A stretch of DNA of 64,000 nt from Alphaproteobacteria bacterium (GCA_024742735.1 JANSXV010000003.1:62001-126000), one strand, 5' to 3'; shown: positions 36,192 to 44,319, numbered from the stretch's first letter. Notes: generated by a model not told the origin, from the sequence alone. Numbers and translations are program-made.

Positions 36192-36812
36192 ATGCTGACG
36201 CCGCTGCTGATTTCGCTCACGCTCGCCCACCCCGATGTCCCGCCGCCCCATCCCGGCGATCTCGCCGAAATGCTGGCCGGGGCCTGGGACAACGCCGCCC
36301 AGATCGAGGCGGAAGGCGATCCCGACCGCCCGCATCTGCATGTGCGCCATGAAATCCTATCCACGGCGGCGCTCGAGGGCGTCCCGCTCTATGCCGAGCT
36401 GCGCGTGGGCGGACCGGACGGCGACGTCTATCGCCAGCGCGTGTATGTCATCAGCCCCGCGCCCGGCGGACGCGATATGGACATGGCGGTCTATGAGTTG
36501 GCCGACCCGGCGGCTTTCGCCGGCGCCGATGCAGCCGCATTCAGCGACCTGACGGAGGCCGACCTCATCCGCTTTGATCCGGGCTGCGACTTCCGCTGGG
36601 TTCAGACCGGCTGGGGCTGGGGCGGCGAGATCGAAGACGGGGCGTGCGTGCGCACCTCCCGGCGTTCGGGCCGCGAGATGATCATCGGCGCGGAGTTCAC
36701 CATCCGCCCCGATCAGTTCACCCATACCGAGACCGGACGCTACGCCGATGACGGCGAGACCGTGTTCGGGCCGCCTGACGGCGTGCCGAACATCTATGAC
36801 CGGGTGGAATGA
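36192..36812 (+). CDS. CpeT/CpcT-like protein
   Basis: 206 aa with an N-terminal signal-like segment. The CpeT/CpcT (DUF1001) pattern is clear: LAGAWDNAAQIEAEGD, YRQRVYVISP, a CD motif in FDPGCDFRWVQT, then GGEIEDGACVRTSRRSGR and a C-terminal VFGPPDGVPNIYD. In cyanobacteria CpcT attaches bilins to phycobiliproteins. No phycobiliproteins exist here, so a different lipocalin-type binding role is likely. It starts 3 nt after the nitrilase-like gene. Confidence 0.72.
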   Translation: MLTPLLISLTLAHPDVPPPHPGDLAEMLAGAWDNAAQIEAEGDPDRPHLHVRHEILSTAALEGVPLYAELRVGGPDGDVYRQRVYVISPAPGGRDMDMAVYELADPAAFAGADAAAFSDLTEADLIRFDPGCDFRWVQTGWGWGGEIEDGACVRTSRRSGREMIIGAEFTIRPDQFTHTETGRYADDGETVFGPPDGVPNIYDRVE

Positions 36813-36840
36813 CGACCCAATTGAGTTTGAAGGACCTTCC

Positions 36841-37548
36841 ATGACCGACACGCCCAAGCTCGAACCGACCATGATCCGTTCGGACAAGACAGCCAGGGAA
36901 ATCTTCGAGGAGGTGCGCGCCAATCCCTCGCGCGCCCGCTTCGGCTTCGGGGAGCGGCTCGCCATCGTCAATGTGGACCCGCAAAAGTCCTACACCCGGC
37001 CCGACCTGTTCCCGAAGACCGGCTATGTCACCGATCCTGATCAGCTCAACCACATCAACGAGATTTCAAAACTGGCCCGCGCCAAGGGCCTGCCGGTGGT
37101 CTGGACCCATGTCGCCTACATGGACAACGCCGCCGACGCCGGGATCTGGGGCACGCGCACCGACACGCCGGACTCCTTGCAGAACATCAAGTACGGCTCG
37201 ACCCGTCATGAGTTCGACGACCGGGTGGAGATCGATGAGACGGTGGACGCGGTCTACACCAAGCGCATGCCGTCGGCCTTCTTCGAAACCCCGCTGGCGA
37301 GCTTTCTGACCTGGCACAAGGTGGACACGGTGGTGGTCACCGGCGGCTCCACATCGGGCTGCGTGCGCGCCACCGCCGTGGACGCCCTGTCCCACGGCTA
37401 CCGCACCATCGTTCCCATGGAGTGCGTGGCCGACAAGCATGAGAGCTATCACTTCGCCAACCTGACCGACCTGCAGCTCAAATACGCAGACGTCGTGGAG
37501 GTGCAGGAGGTGTATGACTGGCTGAGCGCGTACACGGCGGCGGCGTAG
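36841..37548 (+). CDS. Isochorismatase-family cysteine amidohydrolase
   Basis: 235 aa from the ATG at 36841. The triad is intact: D46 (IVNVDPQKSY), K141 (VYTKRMPSAFFET) and C174 (GSTSGCVRATAVDA), with the non-proline cis-peptide region before the Cys. It resembles N-carbamoylsarcosine amidase and other ureide/amide hydrolases more than true isochorismatase. No signal peptide is present, so it should act in the cytoplasm. It is the one hydrolase of the cluster with an unmistakably complete active site. Confidence 0.88.
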   Translation: MTDTPKLEPTMIRSDKTAREIFEEVRANPSRARFGFGERLAIVNVDPQKSYTRPDLFPKTGYVTDPDQLNHINEISKLARAKGLPVVWTHVAYMDNAADAGIWGTRTDTPDSLQNIKYGSTRHEFDDRVEIDETVDAVYTKRMPSAFFETPLASFLTWHKVDTVVVTGGSTSGCVRATAVDALSHGYRTIVPMECVADKHESYHFANLTDLQLKYADVVEVQEVYDWLSAYTAAA

Positions 37549-37563
37549 CGGCCTTCGCAATCT

Positions 37564-37604
37564 TGAATTCCCGGCCAAGTGCGAAGCGCGCCGAGCCGGG
37601 ACCT
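37564..37604. repeat. Palindromic repeat, copy 1
   Basis: TGAATTCCCGGCCAAG...GAGCCGGGACCT, 41 nt, can fold through CCCGGC/GCCGGG. A second copy lies at 39919-39960 in the same cluster. It sits in the 143-bp gap between two cluster genes. Confidence 0.6.
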
Positions 37605-37635
37605 CCGCAGGATGATCCGATAGTCTTGAAGGAGG

Positions 37636-37664
37636 CCCCGGATCTTCGCTGCGCTCGTCCGGGG
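37636..37664. repeat. Hairpin CCCCGGA/TCCGGGG
   Basis: A 7-bp perfect stem with a 15-nt loop (37636-37642 / 37658-37664), followed by TTTC on the plus strand. It lies 32 nt after repeat copy 1 and 28 nt before the next start. It may be part of the same element or a weak attenuator. Confidence 0.45.
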
Positions 37665-37691
37665 TTTCAGATAAACGATTGAAATCAAACC

Positions 37692-38636
37692 ATGACCCAC
37701 CCCAATCTCTACGATTACAACCCCTACCAGTCCCGTCCGAAGATCGAGTGGCCGGGCGGCAAGAAGCTCGCCTTCTGGGTCGCGCCGAATATCGAGTTCT
37801 ACGAGTTCGATCCGCCGAAAAACCCCAGGCGCCCCGGCTGGCCGCGCCCGGCCCCGGATGTCACGGGCTATTCCCAGCGCGACTACGGCAACCGGGTGGG
37901 CCACTGGCGGCTCATGGAGCTGATGGACAAGTACGCAATCCGAGGCTCGGTCAGCCTGAACGTGGCCATGTGCGACCACTGCCCGGAGATCATCGAGGCG
38001 TGCAATGAGAGGGGCTGGGAGTTCTTCAGCCACGGCATCTACAACACCCGCTTCTCCTACGAGATGGATGAGGCGCAGGAGCGCGCGGTCCTGAAGGACT
38101 CCATCGAGACCGTCGAGAGAGCCACCGGCCAGCGCATTCGCGGCTATCTGGCGCCGGCCCTGACCCATACGGAGCGAACGCTCGACCTGATCGCCGAGCA
38201 TGACTTCTGGTATACGTGCGACCTGTTCCAGGATGACCAGCCCCAGCCGGTGAAGACAAAGACCGGGCGCCTGTGTTCCATGCCCTACTCCCTGGAGGTC
38301 AACGACGTCATCACCTATGGCGCGCTGGCCATGGATCCCTGGCGCTATGCCGACGTGCTGAAACGCCAGTTCGACCGGCTTCTGGAGGAGGGCGAGGAGA
38401 GCGGCACGGTCATGTGCATCCCGCTCCACGCCTATCTGGTCAGCCAGCCGCATCGTCTGAAGGCCTTCGAAGAGGCCTTCAAGCATGTTGAAGCCCACGC
38501 CGACGATGTCTGGATCACACGGGCGGTCGACATCGCCGAGCACTGGCGCACGCACTATTGGGACACGGTTCAGGATGATCTGGAGGAGAAGGGCCTGAAG
38601 ACTGGCGGTACGGCGTTCGAGGGAGCGGCGTCATGA
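37692..38636 (+). CDS. Polysaccharide-deacetylase-fold hydrolase (PuuE allantoinase-like)
   Basis: 314 aa. A NodB-fold protein of the allantoinase/imidase branch: LAFWVAPNIEFYEF in place of the TFDDG motif, RDYGNRVGHWRLMELMDKY, WEFFSHGIYN (SHG His retained), RGYLAPALTHTERTLDL and MPYSLEVNDV. PuuE-type enzymes open hydantoin rings, and cyclic imide hydrolases also belong to this fold. The substrate here is thus plausibly a cyclic amide or ureide. The next gene overlaps the end by 4 nt (ATGA). Confidence 0.82.
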   Translation: MTHPNLYDYNPYQSRPKIEWPGGKKLAFWVAPNIEFYEFDPPKNPRRPGWPRPAPDVTGYSQRDYGNRVGHWRLMELMDKYAIRGSVSLNVAMCDHCPEIIEACNERGWEFFSHGIYNTRFSYEMDEAQERAVLKDSIETVERATGQRIRGYLAPALTHTERTLDLIAEHDFWYTCDLFQDDQPQPVKTKTGRLCSMPYSLEVNDVITYGALAMDPWRYADVLKRQFDRLLEEGEESGTVMCIPLHAYLVSQPHRLKAFEEAFKHVEAHADDVWITRAVDIAEHWRTHYWDTVQDDLEEKGLKTGGTAFEGAAS

Positions 38637-38995
38637 TGCTTACTGCACTCGCCGCCCTCGCCCTTCAAGCTACGCCCGGAGGTCTGGCCGGAACCTGGGA
38701 CGTGGCGCTGTATTTCAGCGCCGACGCCCCGCCCAGCGCGACGGTCATGGTGCTGGCGCCCGGCGATGGCGGCGTGCTGGCGGGACGCTTCTACGGCTCG
38801 CCCTTCGGCGCGGCGCGCTTCGCTGAGCGTAATGGCGTCGTGGCCTTCACCGCCATGACCGAGGACGGCTCAGGACCCTATTTCCATTCCGGCCGTCTGA
38901 CCGAACCCGGCCGGATTGAGGGCCAGACCCTGTCGATGGGCCGTGACTTTCTGATGCTCTGGACCGCCGAGCGGCGCGAGGAGGGCGCGCAATGA
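38633..38995 (+). CDS. Small secreted protein, unknown
   Basis: 120 aa with a short signal-like start (MMLTALAALALQATPG). The mature part is a beta-rich domain (LAGTWDVALYFSADAPPSATVMV, FTAMTEDGSGPYFHSGRL), reminiscent of small lipocalin-like folds. No family was recognised. It overlaps the preceding and following deacetylase genes by 4 nt each, which strongly supports translation as part of the cluster. Confidence 0.68.
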   Translation: MMLTALAALALQATPGGLAGTWDVALYFSADAPPSATVMVLAPGDGGVLAGRFYGSPFGAARFAERNGVVAFTAMTEDGSGPYFHSGRLTEPGRIEGQTLSMGRDFLMLWTAERREEGAQ

Positions 38996-39921
38996 CCCTG
39001 GACCCCAGCTATCTCGACTACCCCAACCGCCGCCACGGCCAGGACATGGACCGCCATGACTGGCGCCTGGCCAAGGACCGGCCGCGCGTGGATCTGCCGG
39101 ATGGACAACAGGCCGCGGTCATGCCGGTGGTGGTCTGCGAGCATCACCCCATCAACCCGAAGAAGGCGCCCTTCGGCCATCCCCATGGCATGGTCACGCC
39201 CTATCCGGACCTGCGCCATTACACCACGCGCGATTACGGCAATCGCGTCGGCGTGTTCCGCATCCTGAAGGCCTTCCGGGAGGCCGGCCTGACCGCGACC
39301 TTCGCCCTGTCCGCCGATCTGCTGGAGCGCGCCCGGCCATTGGTGGACGCGATTCTCAATGACGGCCACGAGATCGCCGCGGCGGGCTTGAACGGCGATA
39401 CGATCCACCATTCCGGGATGGGCGAGGCCGACGAGCGCGCGCTGATAGGTCGGGTCCGCGACGCCTTCACGGCGGCGGGTCTGGAACCGAAAGCCTGGAT
39501 GTCGCCGGCGCGGCAGGAGAGCTTCAACACGCCGGATCTGCTGACCGAGGCCGGATTTACGACCGTACTGGACTGGGAGACCGACCAGGTCCCGGTCTTC
39601 ATGCGCACCAAGCACGGCGCCCTCGCCGCGCCGCCGGTGTTCAACGAGCTGGATGACTACAAGCTGCTGACCGAGCGCAAGCAGACCGAGGACCTCTGGG
39701 CGCGCCAGATTCTGGACAGCGTCGACTTGCTGAAATCCGAGCACGCCGCCCGGGGCGCCCAGGCGCTGGGCTTCACGCTGACACCTTTCGTGATCGGTCA
39801 ACCTTTCCGGATCGGCGCGCTGGAGGAGGTCTGCGAAAAGCTGGCGGGCGATGACACGGTCTGGTGCGCCGGCGCCAGCGCGGTGAGCGAGGCGTTCAGA
39901 AAATTGGAAGCCGCATCCTGA
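38992..39921 (+). CDS. Second NodB-fold protein, SHG His absent
   Basis: 309 aa, paralogous to the deacetylase at 37692: shared RDYGNRVG then FRILKAFREAGLTATFALSADL, and PARQESFNTPDLLTEAGF. The SHG motif is replaced by AAG (HEIAAAGLNGD), though a His pair follows (TIHHSG). Activity may be changed or lost. The two NodB-fold proteins could form a heteromer. Its stop codon is the first base triplet of repeat copy 2. Confidence 0.72.
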   Translation: MTLDPSYLDYPNRRHGQDMDRHDWRLAKDRPRVDLPDGQQAAVMPVVVCEHHPINPKKAPFGHPHGMVTPYPDLRHYTTRDYGNRVGVFRILKAFREAGLTATFALSADLLERARPLVDAILNDGHEIAAAGLNGDTIHHSGMGEADERALIGRVRDAFTAAGLEPKAWMSPARQESFNTPDLLTEAGFTTVLDWETDQVPVFMRTKHGALAAPPVFNELDDYKLLTERKQTEDLWARQILDSVDLLKSEHAARGAQALGFTLTPFVIGQPFRIGALEEVCEKLAGDDTVWCAGASAVSEAFRKLEAAS

Positions 39922-39960
39922 ATTCCCGGCCAAGCGCTTGAGCGCGCAGAGCCGGGACCT
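39919..39960. repeat. Palindromic repeat, copy 2
   Basis: 42 nt beginning with the TGA stop of the preceding gene: TGAATTCCCGGCCAAG...GAGCCGGGACCT. It matches copy 1 (37564-37604) at both ends and differs mainly in the loop. Confidence 0.6.
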
Positions 39961-39988
39961 TCGGTCAGAATGGATGAGGAGAATCGCC

Positions 39989-41119
39989 ATGACCACACGC
40001 CGTGACGTGTTCACCGGGGCTGCGGCGCTGGCCGGCGTCTCCGCCCTGCCCGGTGCGGCGCCGGCGCAGACGCCTGATCCGCGCTACTCGGCCTGCGCCC
40101 TTCAGGTGGTTTGCGATGCAGTCAATCAAGACAGCACCGTGGAGGCCGCCCGGGCGCGCATGATGGCCTCCATCCAGCGCATCGGCCGTCAGATCGCGAC
40201 CACCAAGGCTTTCCTGCGCACCTTCAACGGCACCGAGCTGAAGCTCGTGTGCCTGCCGGAATACTTCCTGACCGGCTTTCCCCTGCGCGAGAGCCGGGAG
40301 GAATGGAAGGCCAAGGCGAGCATCGATATCGGCGGGCCGGAGTATGAGGCGCTGTCCGCCCTCGCCCAGCGCTTCGGCGTTTTCATCGGCGGCAATCTCT
40401 ATGAGAACGACCCGAACTTCCCCGAGCTGTACTTCCAGGCCAATACGCTGATCAGCCCGTCCGGCGACACGGTGCTGCGCTATCGGCGAATGATCTCGCT
40501 TTACACCCCCACGCCATTCGATGTCTGGGACCAGTATCTGGACATCTACGGATACGACGCGGTCTTCCCCGTGGCCGACACCGAGATCGGAGTGATCGGA
40601 ACCATCGCCAGCGAGGAGATCCTGTATCCCGAGATCGCGCGCATGCACGCCCTGAAGGGTGCGGAGATCCTGCTTCACCCCACCAGCGAGGTCGGCTCGC
40701 CCAATATGACCGTGAAGGACATCGCCAAACGGGCCCGGGCGATCGAGTCCATGGCCTATATCGTCTCGGCGAACTCCGCAGAGATCATCGGCACGCCGGT
40801 TCCGGCGGCCTCCACGGACGCCATGAGCAAGATCGTGGACTGGAACGGGCGGGTGCTGGCTGAAGCGGAAAGCGGAGAAAGCCTGAACGCCAACGCCGTC
40901 ATCGACCTGCCCGAGCTGCGCGCGACGCGTAACCGTACCGGCATGGCCAATCTGTTGACCCGCCTGCCGCTCGCCGCCTTCACGCCCGGCTATGAGGCGG
41001 GTGTGGGCGCCGAGCCTGATTCCATGGCCGGGCGCGGCATGCTCAGCCAGGACGAAGCCCTCGCCCGCCAGCGCGGCGTCATCGACCGGCTGCGCGAGCG
41101 CGGCGTGTTTCAGGACTAG
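39989..41119 (+). CDS. Second Tat-exported nitrilase-fold protein, Cys replaced by Ser
   Basis: 376 aa from the ATG at 39989 (AGGAG upstream). The N-terminus TTRRDVFTGAAALAGVSAL...APAQ is a Tat signal. Nitrilase fold with catalytic Glu E91 (CLPEYFLTGF). The Lys position reads R167 (YRRMISL) and the Cys position reads S208 (IASEEILYPEIAR). It shares DVWDQYLDIYGYD with the paralogue at 35004. Two of three catalytic residues are changed, so this may be a binding protein rather than an amidase. Confidence 0.8.
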   Translation: MTTRRDVFTGAAALAGVSALPGAAPAQTPDPRYSACALQVVCDAVNQDSTVEAARARMMASIQRIGRQIATTKAFLRTFNGTELKLVCLPEYFLTGFPLRESREEWKAKASIDIGGPEYEALSALAQRFGVFIGGNLYENDPNFPELYFQANTLISPSGDTVLRYRRMISLYTPTPFDVWDQYLDIYGYDAVFPVADTEIGVIGTIASEEILYPEIARMHALKGAEILLHPTSEVGSPNMTVKDIAKRARAIESMAYIVSANSAEIIGTPVPAASTDAMSKIVDWNGRVLAEAESGESLNANAVIDLPELRATRNRTGMANLLTRLPLAAFTPGYEAGVGAEPDSMAGRGMLSQDEALARQRGVIDRLRERGVFQD

Positions 41120-41198
41120 GCTCTTGTCCCGGCCCGCACCTTGATCTAACCGCCGGATAAACCGCTTTGACAATGCGGATATCCGGGAGACGGCAGCC

Positions 41199-42155
41199 AT
41201 GGCCCAGGCGCAGATCAGTCAGGACGGCGACACATCCGGTCAGCTGACCGGCGTGGTCGTGCTGTTCTGCGCGGCCTGCCTGCTCGGATTTGCGCCGATT
41301 CTGGTGAAGACCTCCGAGCTGGGCCCGCAAGCCATCGCTTTCTGGCGTTTGACCCTGTCCCTACCCGTGCTCGCGGTCTGGCTCTGGTTCGAGAAGCGCC
41401 GCGCCCAGCGGCGGGAGCGGGACGCGGGCGTGGCGAAACCGCTGAGCTGGAAGCCCATCGTGCTGGCCGGACTGTTCTTCGCGGGCGATCTCGCCTTCTG
41501 GCATACCGGGATCAAGATCACCACGGCGGCCAATGCGACCCTGCTGGCGAACCTGACCCCCATCATCGTCGCGGTCGCAGCGTTCTTTCTGTTCGGCGAA
41601 CGCATCACCCGCACCTTCCTGGCCGCCGGCGCGCTGGCCCTGGCCGGCGCGGTGCTGCTGAGCGCAGCGAATGTGCAGTTCGCGCCCGAACGCCTGCCCG
41701 GCGACATCCTGTCGGTGCTGACCTCGTTCTGGTACGCCTCCTACCTGCTGGCGGTGCGCGCAGCGCGCCGCGCCGGGGCGGCCACGGTGGAGGTCATGTT
41801 CTGGTCCACGGCGACCGCCGCGCCCATCCTGCTGCTGGTCACGCTGGCCTTCGGCGAACCGATCCTGCCGCCTACCGCGCTGGGCTGGATGCCGCTGCTG
41901 GCGCTGGGGATCATCGTCCACGCTGGCGGACAGGGCGGCATCGCCTTCGGGCTGGGGCGAACGCCGGCGGCGCTCGCCACGCTGATCATCCTGATCCAGC
42001 CGGTGGTGGCGGCCTGTGCAGGCTGGATTCTCTTCGACGAGGCGCTGGTCCCGGTCCAGTGGCTGGGCACCGCGCTGGTGCTGGCCGGCGTCTACGCCGC
42101 GCAGCGGGTTCGCGCCCCGGTCTCGACCGCAGGACCGGGCCCGGCTAAACCCTGA
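41199..42155 (+). CDS. EamA/DMT family transporter
   Basis: 318 aa, ten hydrophobic helices in two EamA repeats (about 20-150 and 170-300). Typical blocks are LGPQAIAFWRLTLSLPVLA, TTAANATLLANLTPIIVAVAAF and AALATLIILIQPVVAACAGW. EamA proteins export or exchange amino acids and metabolites. It has the same direction as the cluster; the gap to the Rieske gene is 4 nt. Confidence 0.86.
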   Translation: MAQAQISQDGDTSGQLTGVVVLFCAACLLGFAPILVKTSELGPQAIAFWRLTLSLPVLAVWLWFEKRRAQRRERDAGVAKPLSWKPIVLAGLFFAGDLAFWHTGIKITTAANATLLANLTPIIVAVAAFFLFGERITRTFLAAGALALAGAVLLSAANVQFAPERLPGDILSVLTSFWYASYLLAVRAARRAGAATVEVMFWSTATAAPILLLVTLAFGEPILPPTALGWMPLLALGIIVHAGGQGGIAFGLGRTPAALATLIILIQPVVAACAGWILFDEALVPVQWLGTALVLAGVYAAQRVRAPVSTAGPGPAKP

Positions 42156-42159
42156 ACCC

Positions 42160-43287
42160 ATGATGGACGACCAGCCCGCTCGCCCGAACGCCGACGCCGA
42201 GACCGCCTTCAAGGCCTCCGGCGGCGCCCTGCTGCGCGATATCTGGTATGTCGCCATGACCGCCGGCGAACTTAGAGCCGGCAAGCTTCACAAGCGCATG
42301 TATCTGGGCGAGCCGGTCGTCATGGGCCGTAACCCGGATGGATCACCCTTCGCCCTGCGCGACATCTGCCCCCATCGCGCCGTGCCCTTGTCCGCAGGTC
42401 AGCTTCTGGACGGGTCCGGCGGCGGCCAGACGGTGGAATGCCCCTATCACGGCTGGCGCTTCGGCACGGCGGATGGAGTTTGCAAGCACATTCCCTCTCT
42501 GGTGGAAGGCCAGCCCTTCGACCTGGAGAAGATCACCGTGCGCCGCTACGCCGTGGCCGAGCAGGATGATCTCATCTGGATCTACATGCCGTCCGAGCCT
42601 GGCGCCGAGCCCTCCGGTCCGCCGCCGCGTTTTGAACGCATGGTTCATCACCAGGGCGCCAGTGAAGGCCGGGTGAAGTTCGTCGAGACCGCCGAGCTCG
42701 CCTGCCAGATGGACCACGCGGTCATCGGCCTGCTCGACCCCGCCCACACGCCCTTCGTGCACAAGAGCCCCCTCTGGCGCAGCTCAAAGACGCTGAAGGA
42801 AAAGGAAAAGCATTACGCGCCCAGCGAGATGGGCTTCACCATGCTCTCCCACGAGCCGGTGAACTCGCCGCTCTACACCTGGGTTCTGGGGCCCGGCGTG
42901 AAGGTGGAGATCCAGTTCCTGCTACCCGGGCTTCGCGCAGAGAGCATCACGACCGAGCGCCATTCCTTCCTGGGGCTCGCCGCCATCACGCCGATCCGGG
43001 ACGATTTGTGCGAGATTCGCGAGATCATGTACTGGAACGCGCCGAGCCTGGATCTGATCAGGCCGTTCGCCCGGCCCTTCACCCACACCTTCCTGCAGCA
43101 GGATGCGCGCATCATGAAGCTGCAGGGCGAAGGCCTGTCTCATGACCCGCCGCTCATGCAGATCCCGGACGCGGACACGCTGATGGTCTGGTACCGGCGC
43201 CTGAAGCGCGAATGGATCAAGGCGGGCGCAGAGGGGCGCGAATTCGAAAACCCTGTGAAGCCCGCGACGCTGCGCTGGCGGACCTGA
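42160..43287 (+). CDS. Rieske non-heme iron oxygenase, alpha subunit
   Basis: 375 aa. The Rieske [2Fe-2S] site is C70-P-H72 and C94-P-Y-H97-G-W. The mononuclear iron motif is D193-xx-H196-xxxx-H201 (LLDPAHTPFVH). The layout resembles vanillate demethylase-like and other aromatic or N-heterocycle monooxygenases. The needed reductase is not in the window. It would hydroxylate or dealkylate the cluster substrate, in the cytoplasm. Confidence 0.88.
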   Translation: MMDDQPARPNADAETAFKASGGALLRDIWYVAMTAGELRAGKLHKRMYLGEPVVMGRNPDGSPFALRDICPHRAVPLSAGQLLDGSGGGQTVECPYHGWRFGTADGVCKHIPSLVEGQPFDLEKITVRRYAVAEQDDLIWIYMPSEPGAEPSGPPPRFERMVHHQGASEGRVKFVETAELACQMDHAVIGLLDPAHTPFVHKSPLWRSSKTLKEKEKHYAPSEMGFTMLSHEPVNSPLYTWVLGPGVKVEIQFLLPGLRAESITTERHSFLGLAAITPIRDDLCEIREIMYWNAPSLDLIRPFARPFTHTFLQQDARIMKLQGEGLSHDPPLMQIPDADTLMVWYRRLKREWIKAGAEGREFENPVKPATLRWRT

Positions 43288-43291
43288 CGCG

Positions 43292-43909
43292 TCAGGCCTT
43301 CAGGCCGCCGATCACGACATTCATACGATGGGTCAAAGCTGCGCGCGGATCGGCGCCGTCATCACGCGAAGCTTCGCGTACTGCGCTGTAGAAGACTTCG
43401 CGGACCGCATGCAGGGCGGCGTCCGCGTCGAGATCACTGCGGAACTCGCCGCTCTCCAGCGCGCTGGTCAGCACGCGGCGCACAGGCGCCCAGACGAAGC
43501 TCAACTCTTCGAAAGCGGACTGAAAATCTGTGCTGGCGTCCAGCCACCGATAGCCGAGTGCGGCCGCGAACAGCTCAGTGTGCCGCAAATGCCCGTCCAG
43601 CATGAGTTGAAGCAGCGCGCCCAGCCGATCGACCGCCGCCCCGGACAGGGCGCTTTCCAGCTGCTCCGCACTCTCTGCGATCTGCTCGCACTCGCCGTTG
43701 AGGATCGCCACCAGGAGCGCGGCCTTGGTCGGCTCAGCGTTCAGGACCGTGCCTGGCGACACGCCCGCCTGATCAGCGATCGCCTTGATTGTCGCCCCTT
43801 CAAAGCCCTGCGCCAGAAAGACATGTTGCGCGGCTTCGAGCACGGCCGCCTTGGTGGCTTCGCGCCGCATGTCGCGCCGAGTCGCACGCTTGTTCGCCAT
43901 ATCACGCAT
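43292..43909 (-). CDS. TetR family transcriptional regulator
   Basis: 205 aa. The N-terminal TetR HTH (VLEAAQHVFLAQGFEGATIKAIADQAGVSPGTVL) is followed by an all-helical ligand domain. TetR proteins are usually repressors released by a pathway compound. It ends 4 nt after the Rieske gene stop and is convergent to it, so it is the natural candidate regulator of the cluster. The HTH has NAEPTKAALL where most TetRs have YHFxxKExLL. Confidence 0.86.
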   Translation of the reverse strand: MRDMANKRATRRDMRREATKAAVLEAAQHVFLAQGFEGATIKAIADQAGVSPGTVLNAEPTKAALLVAILNGECEQIAESAEQLESALSGAAVDRLGALLQLMLDGHLRHTELFAAALGYRWLDASTDFQSAFEELSFVWAPVRRVLTSALESGEFRSDLDADAALHAVREVFYSAVREASRDDGADPRAALTHRMNVVIGGLKA

Positions 43910-43968
43910 AGCTCCGCCCGGCGTAAGCCGTCCCCATGATTAAGTCTAAGGGGCTATCCGATATCGCA

Positions 43969-43982
43969 ATTCGGCTGCGAAT
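43969..43982. promoter_or_regulatory. Candidate TetR operator
   Basis: ATTCG-GCTG-CGAAT, a perfect 5-4-5 inverted repeat 60 nt upstream of the tetR start, flanked by further partial symmetry (TCGCA...TGCGA). It is in the 203-bp spacer before the HIG1 gene and could be autoregulatory. Confidence 0.3.
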
Positions 43983-44112
43983 CAATGAATGGATTTACCC
44001 CATGCATCGACCTTCTAAGCACGCTTCACCCACTGAAATGCACCCCCTCATTTTGGGGAGTGACAGCCGGTGCACATTGTCGCTACGCTCGGTCTGAACT
44101 ACATGCCTGCGC

Positions 44113-44319
44113 ATGTCCGGTTTTCTCCAAATTCTGCTTTATGCGGTTATCGGCGTGGTGACCCTCGTGCTCGGCGCCGGGATCTATGCCCTGTTCCGAG
44201 GCGGCGAGTTTGGCCGCTCCTGGTCGAACAAGCTGATGCGCGCCCGCGTCCTGTTCCAGTTCATCGCCGTGCTGCTGGTGGTGGCCATCGTCTGGCTGCA
44301 GCGTTCCGGCGGCGCTTAA
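44113..44319 (+). CDS. HIG1-domain twin-transmembrane protein
   Basis: 68 aa with two helices (about 5-26 and 47-63) and the loop FRGGEFGRSWSNKLMRARVLFQF, typical of bacterial HIG_1_N proteins. Such proteins usually precede cobO and etfBA in alphaproteobacteria. The mitochondrial relatives support respiratory supercomplexes. Here a serine hydrolase gene on the other strand separates it from cobO. Its TAA interlocks with the hydrolase stop over TTAA. Confidence 0.85.
   Translation: MSGFLQILLYAVIGVVTLVLGAGIYALFRGGEFGRSWSNKLMRARVLFQFIAVLLVVAIVWLQRSGGA

Noticed and set aside
34869-36350. Long minus-strand ORF of 493 codons
   Set aside because: Shadow of the nitrilase-like gene on the other strand; typical of high-GC third-position bias.
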